This document shows, in pieces, positions 50,416 to 59,787 of a stretch of DNA of 64,000 bases. A program made the translations under genes and the position numbers. The stretch is from Rhynchopus euleeides. Its lineage: Eukaryota; Euglenozoa; Diplonemea; Diplonemida; Diplonemidae. The stretch's first letter is position 1. Each line of letters starts with the position of its first letter. Under the pieces are notes generated by a model. The model saw only the letters and a program-made list of their open reading frames with translations. It had not been told where the DNA came from and searched no databases. Location: positions 1,116,001 through 1,180,000 of the forward strand of contig OY723261.1 in the NCBI GenBank assembly GCA_963210315.1, written 5' to 3'.

Positions 50416-51024
50416 CACGGTGGGATCTTGTAAATTTTACATGTATACCTACAAGTATATACATGTATTATACATGTATAATACTTGCATGTCAACTATT
50501 ATACATGTATAATACATGTAAATGCCTGAAATATACATGTAAAATACATGTATATCAAGTAAAAATACAAGTATAATACTTGCATGTCAACTATTATACA
50601 TGTATTTTTACTTGATATACATGTATTTTACATGTATATTTCAGGCATTTACATGTATTTTACATGTATAATACTTGCATGACAAGTAAAATACTTGCAT
50701 GCAAGTAAAATACATGTATTTTACTTGCATGCAAGTATTTTACATGTATAATACTTGCATGACAAGTATTATACATGTAAAATACATGTAAATGCCTGAA
50801 ATATACATGTAAAATACATGTATATCAAGTAAAAATACAAGTATAATAGTTGACATGCAAGTATTATACTTGTATTTTTACTTGATATACATGTATTTTA
50901 CATGTATATTTCAGGCATATACATGTATTATACATGTATAATAGTTGACATGCAAGTATTATACATGTATAATACATGTATATACTTGTAGTTATACATG
51001 TAAAATTTACAAGATCCCACCGTG
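50416..51024. mobile_element. 609-bp AT-rich foldback (palindromic) element, copy 1
   Basis: The ends read CACGGTGGGATCTTGTAAAT and its complement, and the two arms of about 300 bp are almost perfectly complementary to each other. The element is built from short words such as TACATGTA, ACTTGCATG and ACAAGTAT, and its AT content contrasts sharply with the GC-rich surroundings. TG flanks both ends, a possible 2-bp target duplication. No coding capacity; reading frames inside are repeat artefacts. It could extrude a long cruciform or, if transcribed, give a long hairpin RNA. A second copy lies at 61,374-62,064. The terminal CACGGTGG is shared with the shorter elements at 40,493 and 49,012. Confidence 0.88.
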
Positions 51025-51554
51025 TGCACACACACTCCCCCCCCCCCCTGGGGGGTCAGGATGCTTCATCTGTACCTTTACCCTTCTCTGCTTTACGACC
51101 CCCCCTCCCTCCTCCCAGGATTCAGGAAACCAGGCAACAACTTATAAGCAGCAGAGTGGTGGAGGGGGCGGATAGACCGTGTTGTTACCTACCCGGAATA
51201 CCTTCCCCCCCCCCCAGGCAAAAGGAGGGTGTTAATGGCGAGAGTGGGGTTTGCAAACGAAGGGATGAGACACTGCTTGCATTTTGCTGCAGCAAACTTG
51301 GGAGGGTGGGTGAGAGGGGGGGGGTTTTTGTGGAACCTGCTGCAACCGTGTTGAGATGGTTCGAACGCCCTCACTCCCCTCCCCGACAACGGTTTTTTTT
51401 TGCTCACTGCTGCTGCCTCCACTGCCACGCACTCAACGTTGATCGACACACTTGTTCTTTGTGCAACCCACCACCCTCTCTCTCTCCCTGCAACGTCTGT
51501 CCCTTGGCTCTGCCACCACAGTGTTGGTTGTGTGTTGCTCTCGGGGGTATTGCA
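51025..51554. other. Upstream region of the FolD gene
   Basis: C and G runs and short pyrimidine tracts, with no separate gene. The FolD frame is open upstream to 50,976 by chance, but it begins inside the foldback element and translates to low-complexity residues, so it is not taken as part of the protein. Confidence 0.5.
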
Positions 51555-52832
51555 ATGTCTGGCTTAGTGCGGAGTTCGCCTACACACGAGGAGCCTTTGA
51601 GCTCGTCGAAGAAGATGAAGGCCGAGTGGCGCCGTATCCAGTCCCCTGAGTTCGAGCCTGTGGGGGAGCCGTACGCAGAGTTCAAGCACCACTATGAGCC
51701 GAAGAACTTCTCCGGCCCCCCCGGCATCTCTGCCGATGGGGAGAAGGGCCGCATTATTGACGGGAAGAAGATCTCCGCGGACATCCGTGCGAAGCTGAAG
51801 ACGCAGATCCAGGAGCGCCTTGCCGACCCCCGGTACGTCAGCCGGAAGCCTGGTCTGGCCGTGGTGCTGGTTGGGGAGAACCCCGCTAGCAAGGTGTACG
51901 TCAGGCAGAAGAACAAGGCCTGCGATGAGGTTGGGATCCAGAGCACCATGATCAACCTGCCCGCAAGCACCACGCTCGAGAAGCTGCTGGCAACCGTTGA
52001 CGAGCTGAACGCCGACGAGGCTGTGGACGGTATCCTGGTGCAGCTGCCCCTGCCGGAGGGTGAGCTCAACAGCAACGTGCGCCAGGTGATCGAGCGCATT
52101 GTGCCGCACAAGGATGTGGACGGCTTCCACCCCTCCAACCTGGGGTCGCTGGTGTCGCGTGCCCCCCGGATGCGCCCCTGCACCCCGTGGGGTGTGATGC
52201 ACCTGATCTGGTCCACTGGCGTGAACCCCTACGGCCTGGAGTGCCTTGTCGTTGGGTCCTCCAACCACGTCGGCCGCCCGATGATGCTGGAGCTGCTGCT
52301 GAACGGCGCCTCCGTGCAGATCGTGCACCGCTTCACCCGCGACCTCGAGGCGCACGTCCGCCGCGCGGAGTGCGTTATTGTTGCAGCAGGGAAGCCTGGC
52401 CTGGTGAAGGGCGAGTGGATTCGCCCCGGTGCCATCGTCATTGACATCGGTATCAACCGCCTCGACTCCGGGAAGCTTGTGGGGTATGTGACGCAGCAGG
52501 GGACAGAGTGAAGAACGGTCAGTGTTGTGTGGCCGCTGAGTGATTATCCACGAATCATTATTCTTTTGCTTTTTCTGCCACTGCCGTGTTGCCTTTTCTA
52601 TCTTTTGGGCAGCATTCGCATAAACCCCATAGAACGATTGGCCGCAAGGATACCCGCAAGCTCTTTCTTTTGAAACACACACCCCACCCACAGGGACGTT
52701 GACTTCGATGCGGCCAAGGTGAACGCAGGGTGGATCACCCCTGTGCCCGGTGGTGTGGGCCCCATGACGGTGGCGATGCTTCTGCAGAACACCCTCACTG
52801 CCTTCGACACCCACCGCGTGAAAGTGGAATGA
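51555..52832 (+). CDS. folD: Bifunctional methylenetetrahydrofolate dehydrogenase/cyclohydrolase
   Basis: The enzyme interconverts 5,10-methylene-THF, 5,10-methenyl-THF and 10-formyl-THF, using NAD(P), in one-carbon metabolism. Exons 51555-52483 and 52694-52832 join in phase 2 (intron GTATGT...CACAG, 210 bp) to give 355 residues. Family motifs appear in order: YVRQK with the catalytic lysine (about K119), [20 protein letters not shown] (about 183-192), [16 protein letters not shown] in the Rossmann fold, AAGKPG, and after the intron [11 protein letters not shown]. The length exceeds bacterial FolD (about 285) because of a 65-residue N-terminal extension, [13 protein letters not shown] onward, rich in Ser and charged residues. 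It is not an obvious mitochondrial presequence, since acidic residues come early. No formyl-THF synthetase domain follows, so this is not the trifunctional C1 synthase. The gene symbol is by function. Confidence 0.96.
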
Positions 52833-55165
52833 TCCCCCTGCACAGACGACGCTAGGCCTCCCTGATTGTAGGGGTGGGGCCATGCACCCCGCCAGACAAG
52901 AAGAAGATTCGGATGCGTCAGATGCTTCTCTCTTTCCTTCCCCCCCCCCCCCTGCCCTGTCACCACTACCCTCAGACTAGTTGCTTCATGTGGATGGAGT
53001 CGTGAAGTCATGAAGGAAGAAATCATACGACTGGGTCCCGAAGAGAAGCACCTTGATGTCAGTTTACAGGGCCTCAGCCTTGAGACACAACGCGTGCCCT
53101 CAAAGGGTTTCAGTTCGGAGTTGTTTTTCATTTTGCTGGCAGCGATTTCGGGCACAAAAGGGCAGGTGGGGTTTGCCCCACCCTCCCTGAAATTATATCA
53201 CAAAAAAAGAGGGACTGCTGCCCCCTGACATACTGTCGAGGAGCAATATGAAGGACGACATCAATCGACCTTTTCAGGGGCATCAAGGACGGGTCTTTTT
53301 TTATCCGCGTCGGGTGTGGCGCCAACAAGCAAATACACACCCGCTTTCTCTCTGTTGTGTTCTGTACGGTTTGCAAAGTGAAGTGTGTGCTGAGATGTGC
53401 AGGGAAAGCTATTCCCACCTCCCCCCGATGCACATCCACATATGAGCGTTTCGGTGAACGCTATGTGTGTGTACCTTTTTTACGATCCGATTTTTATGTT
53501 TACGAATACACCAAGCGACAGCATTCTGCAACTGGCATGTGTATTACCAACAGGCATGGGATGGCACAGACGAGTGGTTTGCCGTTACGACGGTTGCAGG
53601 GATTGCAAGGCTTTTGGTTAGGGCTCGGGGGGGGGGGGTGGGGAGGACACGGCGGGAGGGCACAGTGGGCTGTCGCCCACTCTGCCACCCACAACCACGC
53701 CCCCACCCACACACCCATCCCACCCCTGTGTGCTGCAAACCACCACCCCCTGTGCCCCCACGACCTTGACCCCCCTGCCCGGCCCGTTCAGGGGGTTTGT
53801 TTCTCAGAGAGGGTGAGCGGGGAGGTGTCGTTACCTCGGCAAAGCTGAACGAAGAACTGAAGAAATTGTCGGAGGGTGGGGAGGGGGGTTGCTTCGACCT
53901 TTGGTCATCATGGAATCCAAAGATACAGACAGGGTGGTGTGGTACGGCAGTTTGGGGCCAGCAATTCAAGAAAATTTCCCCCTCCCCCCCCGAAATATAT
54001 TTATGGTTGTCCCAAAGCCCAGGCCAGTGGTTGTCAATACCAAAATAAGCCAAAATTCTGTGGCCTGGGCAGGTCAACGAGAAATGCGAGGCGACGCTAT
54101 TATTTCCTGTGCGAAACACCAGTTGCTCAAACCAGGGCCATATGGGTGTCGGCCGGACACCTGTCGATGCACGGTGCGTTGTCAACAAGCCAAAAAAACA
54201 ACCCCAAGCCAGCCGTTTTCTCCGTTCCCCGCTCCCCTACCCCCTACCCTCCCCCTTCCCATCCCCCCCAACGGACAGACCTATCAGCGAAGCCATGCAC
54301 ATGCATGGATGGAGGAGTGTTGCGAAGGGAATCAGATTTCGGGACCCTGCTATCACGGCACTGTTGTACAACACTCATGAATTTTTTTGGCAGAACGAAC
54401 AAAAGGGCATGAGTTGTTGGTTGGAGTTTGGAGGTGTGTGCGGGAGACGACGAGGATGCCGAGGGTGGGTGGCTTGGCGGGGGGTGAAGGGGTGTGTGGT
54501 GAGATGGGGGGGGGGGGACGGCCGTAGGGCCCAATCGCAGCCCAATCGCGCGACTCCCCCCCCACACAGCCCCCCCCTTCCCTACCCACCCACACTCTCT
54601 ACTTCGCCCCCCTCCCCCTCTCCGACCCCTTCCCCCCAAAGGAAGCAAAAAAAATTGGCAAAAAATCATGTTGTCAGCAACACAGCAGTTGCTATGTGGG
54701 AGGGACGGTTACAATCTAGCCACCGTGCACATCGGAATCGAGACAAGGCTGCATGCTGGGGCTGGGCTGGGCTGGGGCTTGGGGGAGACCTGATTACTTC
54801 GACTATACAGGGTAGGCCTGGCCTCAGAGGGGTGCGGGTGGTGGGGTGTCTGGGTCCAACCTTACCCTTGCACACACCCACGCCGGTGAGGCAGGGATCA
54901 TCATTTGCGCCGGAACAGAACCAAAAATGTGGCCAGGCTGGGAGTGATCTGTATCATAGTCACCTGATGATCCAGGCTGACCCCACCCCACCCCTGCCTT
55001 ACCCGACCCGACCCTACCAGAAATCCCAGCATCAGTGCCGCCAGTCTCCCAATGAACGCCCCCAAACCCCCCCTCCTCTTCCCAACCGCATCAACCCCGC
55101 CCTCTTCACACAACCTGCATGTCGAGGGGATGAGTATCGAAGGGAAGTCCACACACACACACACA
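52833..55165. other. Intergenic, 2.3 kb, no gene recognised
   Basis: C/G homopolymers at 52,940, 53,626, 53,980, 54,505 and 54,550, and CA repeats near 55,150. A 72-codon frame at 53,010-53,228 begins MKEEIIRLGPEEKHLD and looks less repetitive than its surroundings, but it has no recognisable domain. A 358-codon frame at 54,109-55,185 is Pro/Gly/Arg-biased noise over homopolymers. Confidence 0.5.
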
Positions 55166-55317
55166 CAAGTCCTCAAGACTCTTGAAGCGGCCTGACTATT
55201 TAGTGTCTTCGTCGCAGCAAGGGGGCGATATATACCGCCTTTTTATTGATTTCACGTGTCAGTGTTTGACTTTTTCGCAACTTCATTACTTCCTTTTCTC
55301 CCTCTCCAACCCCACCC

Positions 55318-55500
55318 GTGACACCACCAGGGTTTAGCTAGCCCTGGTCCGATTATCCCCGGTTCTTCGCTGAAGAGACGCGGCCGGGGGGAGGGGTACG
55401 AAGAGTACGCGTCGAAACCGGTGTCACGTCGTGTTGGGGAATCCTTCGGGAGTGCGATACTGAAGGGGAGGTGCTACTGCCCGTGCAGGGCGACACCGCC
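55318..55500 (+). ncRNA. Candidate structured RNA, copy 1 (long unit)
   Basis: A closing stem pairs GTGACACC (55,318-55,325) with GGTGTCAC (55,420-55,427). Inside it are hairpins ACCAGGG/CCCTGGT, CCCCGG/CCGGGG with an inner TCTTC/GAAGA, and GTAC/GTAC. This gives a multi-branched domain of about 110 nt, followed by further pairable sequence to 55,500. A TATA-like box lies about 85 bp upstream. I compared it by eye with U1-U6, 5S, SRP, RNase P/MRP, U3 and tRNA signatures and found no match. The strand is inferred from the TATA position. It could be a snRNA-like gene or a structured repeat with no function. Confidence 0.4.
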
Positions 55501-56115
55501 TTAAAACTTTATAACCACACACAAACCCTCTATTCCCCCAGGCCTGATGAGCAATCCCCCCTGCCTCATGTTGTGACTTCCTTTCTACCTTGCACAAAAC
55601 ATCCCATTTGCCCCTTTTCTTCCTTCGAAAGTGTTGTGACTACCCCCCCTTCCCCACCCCTCGGGAGTGCCACTCCTCTGGTGGTTAAAAGTGACCCGCC
55701 GTTGTGCCTTCGGCATCTGTTGCGTGTGCCGTCGTATGCTTCCTATGCACTAGTTATAGCTATCCGGGGGCGGTCTGCTGTCGCACCAGTGGGCTGCCCC
55801 ACCTCTGCACCCTCGGTTTTTAAGATGTTCACCACAGCGGAGAATGATCCCCTTCTCTGTGGCGATCGAGCCAAGCTGGACGAGGTTCGCCTTCGGGCGA
55901 AGGTCATGTGGGCGGACAAAAGGTGCCTGCTCCTGAGACTCATCAGCAACCTGTTTCTCCCTTCAAGCCCTCAAGACTCTTGGAGCGGCCTGACTATTTA
56001 GTGTCTTTGTCGCAGCAAGGGGGCGATATATACCGCTTTTTTATTGATTTCACGTGTCAGTGTTTGACTTTTTCGCAACTTCATTTCTTCCTTTTCTCCC
56101 TCTCCAACCCCACCC

Positions 56116-56298
56116 GTGACACCACCAGGGTTTAGCTAGCCCTGGTCCGATTATCCCCGGTTCTTCGCTGAAGAGACGCGGCCGGGGGGAGGGGTACGAA
56201 GAGTACGCGTCGAAACCGGTGTCACGTCGTGTTGGGGAATCCTTCGGGAGTGCGATACTGAAGGGGAGGTGCTACTGCCCGTGCAGGGCGACACCGCC
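56116..56298 (+). ncRNA. Candidate structured RNA, copy 2 (short unit)
   Basis: It has the same core as the 55,318 copy, shifted by 798 bp. It is followed directly by a CA repeat and the next unit, so any transcript would be short. The TATA-like box is at 56,025-56,034. Confidence 0.4.
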
Positions 56299-56487
56299 TT
56301 AAAACTTGATAACCACACACACACACACACACTCAAGCCCTCAAGACTCTTGAAGCGGCCTGACTCTTTAGTGTCTACGTCGCAGCAAGGGGGCGATATA
56401 TACCACCCTTTTTATTGATTTCACGTGTCAGTGTTTGACTTTTTCGCAACTTCATTTCTTCCTTTTTCTCCCTCTCCGACCCCACCC

Positions 56488-56670
56488 GTGACACCACCAG
56501 GGTTTAGCTAGCCCTGGTCCGATTATCCCCGGTTCTTCGCTGAAGAGACGCGGCCGGGGGGAGGGGTACGAAGAGTACGCGTCGAAACCGGTGTCACGTC
56601 GTGTTGGGGAATCCTTCGGGAGTGCGATACTGAAGGGGAGGTGCTACTGCCCGTGCAGGGCGACACCGCC
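56488..56670 (+). ncRNA. Candidate structured RNA, copy 3 (long unit)
   Basis: The core is conserved, with the closing stem and inner hairpins intact. The extra segment of this long unit ends in a second strong hairpin, TTCGCC-TTCG-GGCGAA, the same as at 55,886-55,901 in the first long unit. This suggests that long units carry two structured parts. Confidence 0.4.
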
Positions 56671-57286
56671 TTAAAACTTTCTAACCACACACAAACCCTC
56701 TATTCCCCCAGGCCTGATGAGCAAACCCCCCTGCCCCATGTTGTGACTTCCTTTCTACCTTGCACAAAACATCCCATTTGCCCCTTTACTTCCTTCGAAA
56801 GTGTTGTGACTTCCCCCCTACCCCACCCCTCGGGAGTGCCACTCCTCTGGTGGTTAAAAGTGACCCGCCGTTGTGCCTTCGGCATCTGTTGCGTGTGCCG
56901 TCGTATTCTTCCTATGCACTAGTTATAGCTATCCGGGGGCGGTCTGCTGTCGCACCAGCGGGCTGCCCCACCTCTGCACCCTCGGTTTTTAAGATGTTCG
57001 CCACAGTGGAGAATGATCCCCTTCTCTGTGGCGATCGAGCCAAGCTGGACGAGGTTCGCCTTCGGGCGAAGGTCATGTGGGCGGACAAAAGGTGCCTGCT
57101 CCTGAGACTCATCAGCAACCTGCTTCTTCCTTCAAGCCCTCAAGACTCTTGAAGCGGCCTGACTATTTAGTGTCTACGTCGCAGCAAGGGGGCGATATAT
57201 ACCACCCTTTTTATTGATTTCACGTGTCAGTGTTTGACTCTTTCGCAACTTCATTTCTTCCTTTTTCTCCCTCTCCAACCCCACCC

Positions 57287-57469
57287 GTGACACCACCAGG
57301 GTTTAGCTAGCCCTGGTCCGATTATCCCCGGTTCTTCGCTGAAGAGACGCGGCCGGGGGGAGGGGTACGAAGAGCACGCGTCGAAACCGGTGTCACGCCG
57401 TGTTGGGGAATCCTTCGGGAGTGCGATACTGAAGGGGAGGTGCTACTGCCCGTGCAGGGCGACACCGCC
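57287..57469 (+). ncRNA. Candidate structured RNA, copy 4 (short unit)
   Basis: This last copy has small changes (GAGCACGCG for GAGTACGCG, and CACGCC for CACGTC after the stem). One weakens the small GTAC hairpin, which argues mildly against strict selection on that hairpin in this copy. Confidence 0.35.
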
Positions 57470-57500
57470 TTAAAACTTTGTAACCACACACACACACACT

Positions 57501-57843
57501 GTGTCTCTCTCGCTCTGCTTCGCGACCCCCCTTTCCCCTACCCCGACCCCCATCACACACCATCACCACCCGCACTCCCAGAGGCCCATACACGGGAGGC
57601 ATTTCCTACACATCCCTCGGGGCGACACCCGATAGCTTCTGTTTCTTAATAAACCCCCTCCCACCACCACCACCACCCCCGCCCGCGTTTGGGTGGGGAG
57701 GGGGTGGGGCACGTCTGCTGAGGCCGTAGGGGACACCCCCCCCAACACACAGAGTTGTTGCACCTCCGCCGTGTTCGGCTTCTCGCTCTCCCCCTGCATC
57801 TTGTGAGGGGGGGAGGGTGGGGGGTCAACCGCAGGTGCTGACG
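57501..57843. other. Upstream region of the SH3-like gene
   Basis: Pyrimidine-rich sequence and G runs. CAACCGCAG at 57,825-57,833, ten bases before the ATG, could be a 5'-UTR splice acceptor. The coding frame is open a little upstream, but the first ATG in it is 57,844. Confidence 0.4.
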
Positions 57844-59787
57844 ATGTCGGTTCCCAACGTGGGGGACACCGTTCTCATCGAGAAGGAGATCAAATGGCTG
57901 AAGCAGGCAATCGCGGCAATGCCAGATGACCTGGAGTGGGACGAGGATACATATCAGCCGGTTGCCGGAAGGGCGGGTGTTGTCACCGAGGTGGAGGGTG
58001 GCTACTCTGGGACAGTGACGGTGCGCATCAAGGAGCTCGACATGCAGGTGACGGTCCCTGCGAGGAGCGTGAGCCTGCCGCCATCAGCAACGCCTTCCAC
58101 GTCGTGCCCGTCGCCAACAGCATCCGACTCGCGGCAGGTGGGTATGGAGGATGTGGTTGTGACTGCCGTGGAGAAGGGCTGCACGGCGACTGTCAGCTCC
58201 GACGCCGCGTTTGTCAAACGTGAGGTCGGGAAGTTCCCAGAGGATCTCGAATGGGACAACGCGACGTACAACCCGATCATCGGCGTCGATGTCAAGGTGG
58301 AGGATATCAACGACGGCATGGCGGATGTGGTGACAACCACAACACCCCCTGTGCATGCGACGGTGCCTCTCTCTGTCCTGACGCCTGCGTCGCTTGCCGG
58401 GCGTGCGACGCCACCCGGCGCGAGGAATGGCAAGGGCCCTGCCAGCCCACCCAAAGTGACAGCGCCACTTAGCACCGGTCCCTGCCGGAAGGAGTTCACC
58501 CCAGGCATGCGTGTGTCGATCCAGCAGAGCAAGCAGGTGCTGAAGAGCATGGTGGGGTTCTTCCCGGAGGACATCGAGTGGGACGAGGAGGAGGTGGGCA
58601 GCTGTGCCGGGCAGACCGCAGAGGTCGTGGGGGTTGAAGGGGAGCTGCTGGACTTGAAGGTGGAGAAGTTCTGCCGGCAGATCACGCTCCCCAAGAAGGC
58701 TGTGGAGGTGCTGGGTGAGGGGGGGTCGTCGTCGTCGTCACCCGTGGGAAGGAAGGCGCCTCCCGGCTCAGCTCCCCCTGGCGCAGTCCGGAAGGGTGAC
58801 AATGTGACCATCACCGGCGACCGCTCGAAGCTGCAGACGGAGGTGCGGAAGTTCCCAGATGACATCGAGTGGGACAACGCCACCTACCTCCCCGCGCTGG
58901 GTGCGAAGGGGTCAGTCGTGGGGATTGACGGGAAGCTCGTTGACGTGGCGCTCACAACGGGTGGTGCCGAGGTGACCGTGCCCATGAGCTGCATCGCTGG
59001 GAGCGGTGCAGTCCCGCCCCCGTCTCTTGTCGGGCCCAAGTCGTCATTTGCACACCAGTCGCCGTCGTCGTCCGAGTACGTCAACCTCATCAGCGACAAG
59101 GAAACCCTCCAGCGCCTCCTCCCCCAGCATGCCAACAAGGCAGGCTTCACAGGCCGCATCGTCTCATTCAAGAAGGACTCCAACATGGTTGAAGTTCTGC
59201 TCGAGAAGACAAAAGAGCAGATCACAGTCCCTGCAGAGGCACTGCAGAAGCCTGCAAAGTATGTATTTGGATTGCCTTTGACGTTGCCACGCACACTCCG
59301 GTGTGTGTGCGGGAGGAGAAAGGGCGGGGCGGGGGCTTTTGTGCACCCCGATCTTGCCACCACCACCATCACCACCACCTTCAGATGGCCGGCAGGATCG
59401 GGGCACCGGAAAACAGCCGCACCGGGGGGCAACCCGAATTCGATGGATGTCGGCAAGGAGTGCACAGTCCGCACCGACCCGGAGGCAGTGCGTCGCTCGT
59501 TTGACGGAACCTCACTGACCTGGAACGAGGCATACCGGGAGCTGTGCGGCAAGACCGGGAACATTGTCAAACCGGGGCCCGAGATCACAGAGATGAAGTT
59601 CGGGGACCACCAGTGGCCGCTGCCCACCAAGGCGTTGGTCGTCCGCAAGCCCGCCTTGGCAGGGTCGCAGAAGGTACCCCACCCCACGGCACCGCCGCTG
59701 AGCGACCAGAGCCCATCCAAGTTCCCCAAGGAGAGCAGCGAATCCACAGGGCCTGAGAAGCAGCGCCTCTGCTGCACCGTGCAGTAG
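57844..59787 (+). CDS. Six-module SH3-like repeat protein with C-terminal CaaX box
   Basis: Exons 57844-59258 and 59385-59787 give 605 residues. The 126-bp intron (GTATGT...TTCAG) is a multiple of three with no in-frame stop, so retention would add 42 residues without breaking the frame. Six modules of about 70 residues lie at roughly 5-78, 99-181, 218-289, 317-392, 409-471 and 491-565. Each has the pattern G-D-x-V near the start and closes with V-T-V-P; most have FP(D/E)D(L/I)EWD in the middle and G-x-x-G-x-V-V before a beta-rich end. The pattern recalls small SH3-like barrels such as the MIB/HERC2 type, but I do not claim membership. Linkers are Ser/Pro-rich. The protein ends in LCCTVQ; CTVQ fits a CaaX box with Gln, typical of farnesylation. 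Inference: a prenylated, membrane-attached scaffold. No catalytic motif was seen. Confidence 0.88.
   Translation: MSVPNVGDTVLIEKEIKWLKQAIAAMPDDLEWDEDTYQPVAGRAGVVTEVEGGYSGTVTVRIKELDMQVTVPARSVSLPPSATPSTSCPSPTASDSRQVGMEDVVVTAVEKGCTATVSSDAAFVKREVGKFPEDLEWDNATYNPIIGVDVKVEDINDGMADVVTTTTPPVHATVPLSVLTPASLAGRATPPGARNGKGPASPPKVTAPLSTGPCRKEFTPGMRVSIQQSKQVLKSMVGFFPEDIEWDEEEVGSCAGQTAEVVGVEGELLDLKVEKFCRQITLPKKAVEVLGEGGSSSSSPVGRKAPPGSAPPGAVRKGDNVTITGDRSKLQTEVRKFPDDIEWDNATYLPALGAKGSVVGIDGKLVDVALTTGGAEVTVPMSCIAGSGAVPPPSLVGPKSSFAHQSPSSSEYVNLISDKETLQRLLPQHANKAGFTGRIVSFKKDSNMVEVLLEKTKEQITVPAEALQKPAKYVFGLPLTLPRTLRCVCGRRKGGAGAFVHPDLATTTITTTFRWPAGSGHRKTAAPGGNPNSMDVGKECTVRTDPEAVRRSFDGTSLTWNEAYRELCGKTGNIVKPGPEITEMKFGDHQWPLPTKALVVRKPALAGSQKVPHPTAPPLSDQSPSKFPKESSESTGPEKQRLCCTVQ

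Larger units (their letters stand above)
55166..57500 (+). repeat. Tandem array of four units, two long-plus-short dimers
   Basis: The units start at 55,166 (798 bp), 55,964 (370 bp), 56,334 (799 bp) and 57,133 (about 368 bp), each opening with CAAG(T/C)CCTCAAGACTCTTG. The long and short forms share the first 340 bp or so; the long form carries about 430 bp extra. The pair is duplicated with a 1,168-bp shift. Shared parts are nearly identical, including a TATA-like GATATATACC (55,227, 56,025, 56,395 and 57,194) and a foldable core. CA repeats sit at unit junctions, possible breakpoints for the duplication. Confidence 0.93.

Noticed and set aside
50976-51554. Longer FolD start upstream of 51,555
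   Set aside because: The open frame begins inside the AT-rich foldback and reads through C and G runs; no protein character before the ATG at 51,555.
51564-52883. 439-codon minus-strand frame
   Set aside because: Antisense of the FolD gene, which has all its family motifs on the + strand.
54109-55185. 358-codon plus-strand frame
   Set aside because: Low-complexity Pro/Gly/Arg sequence over homopolymers; no start context or domain.
55471-57152. Protein-coding frames repeated in the 55-57 kb tandem units (for example 176 and 130 codons)
   Set aside because: They differ in frame extent between near-identical units and overlap the foldable cores; no codon-level conservation.
58002-59777. Minus-strand frames of 293 and 297 codons
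   Set aside because: Antisense of the six-module protein; the repeat pattern is only meaningful on the + strand.
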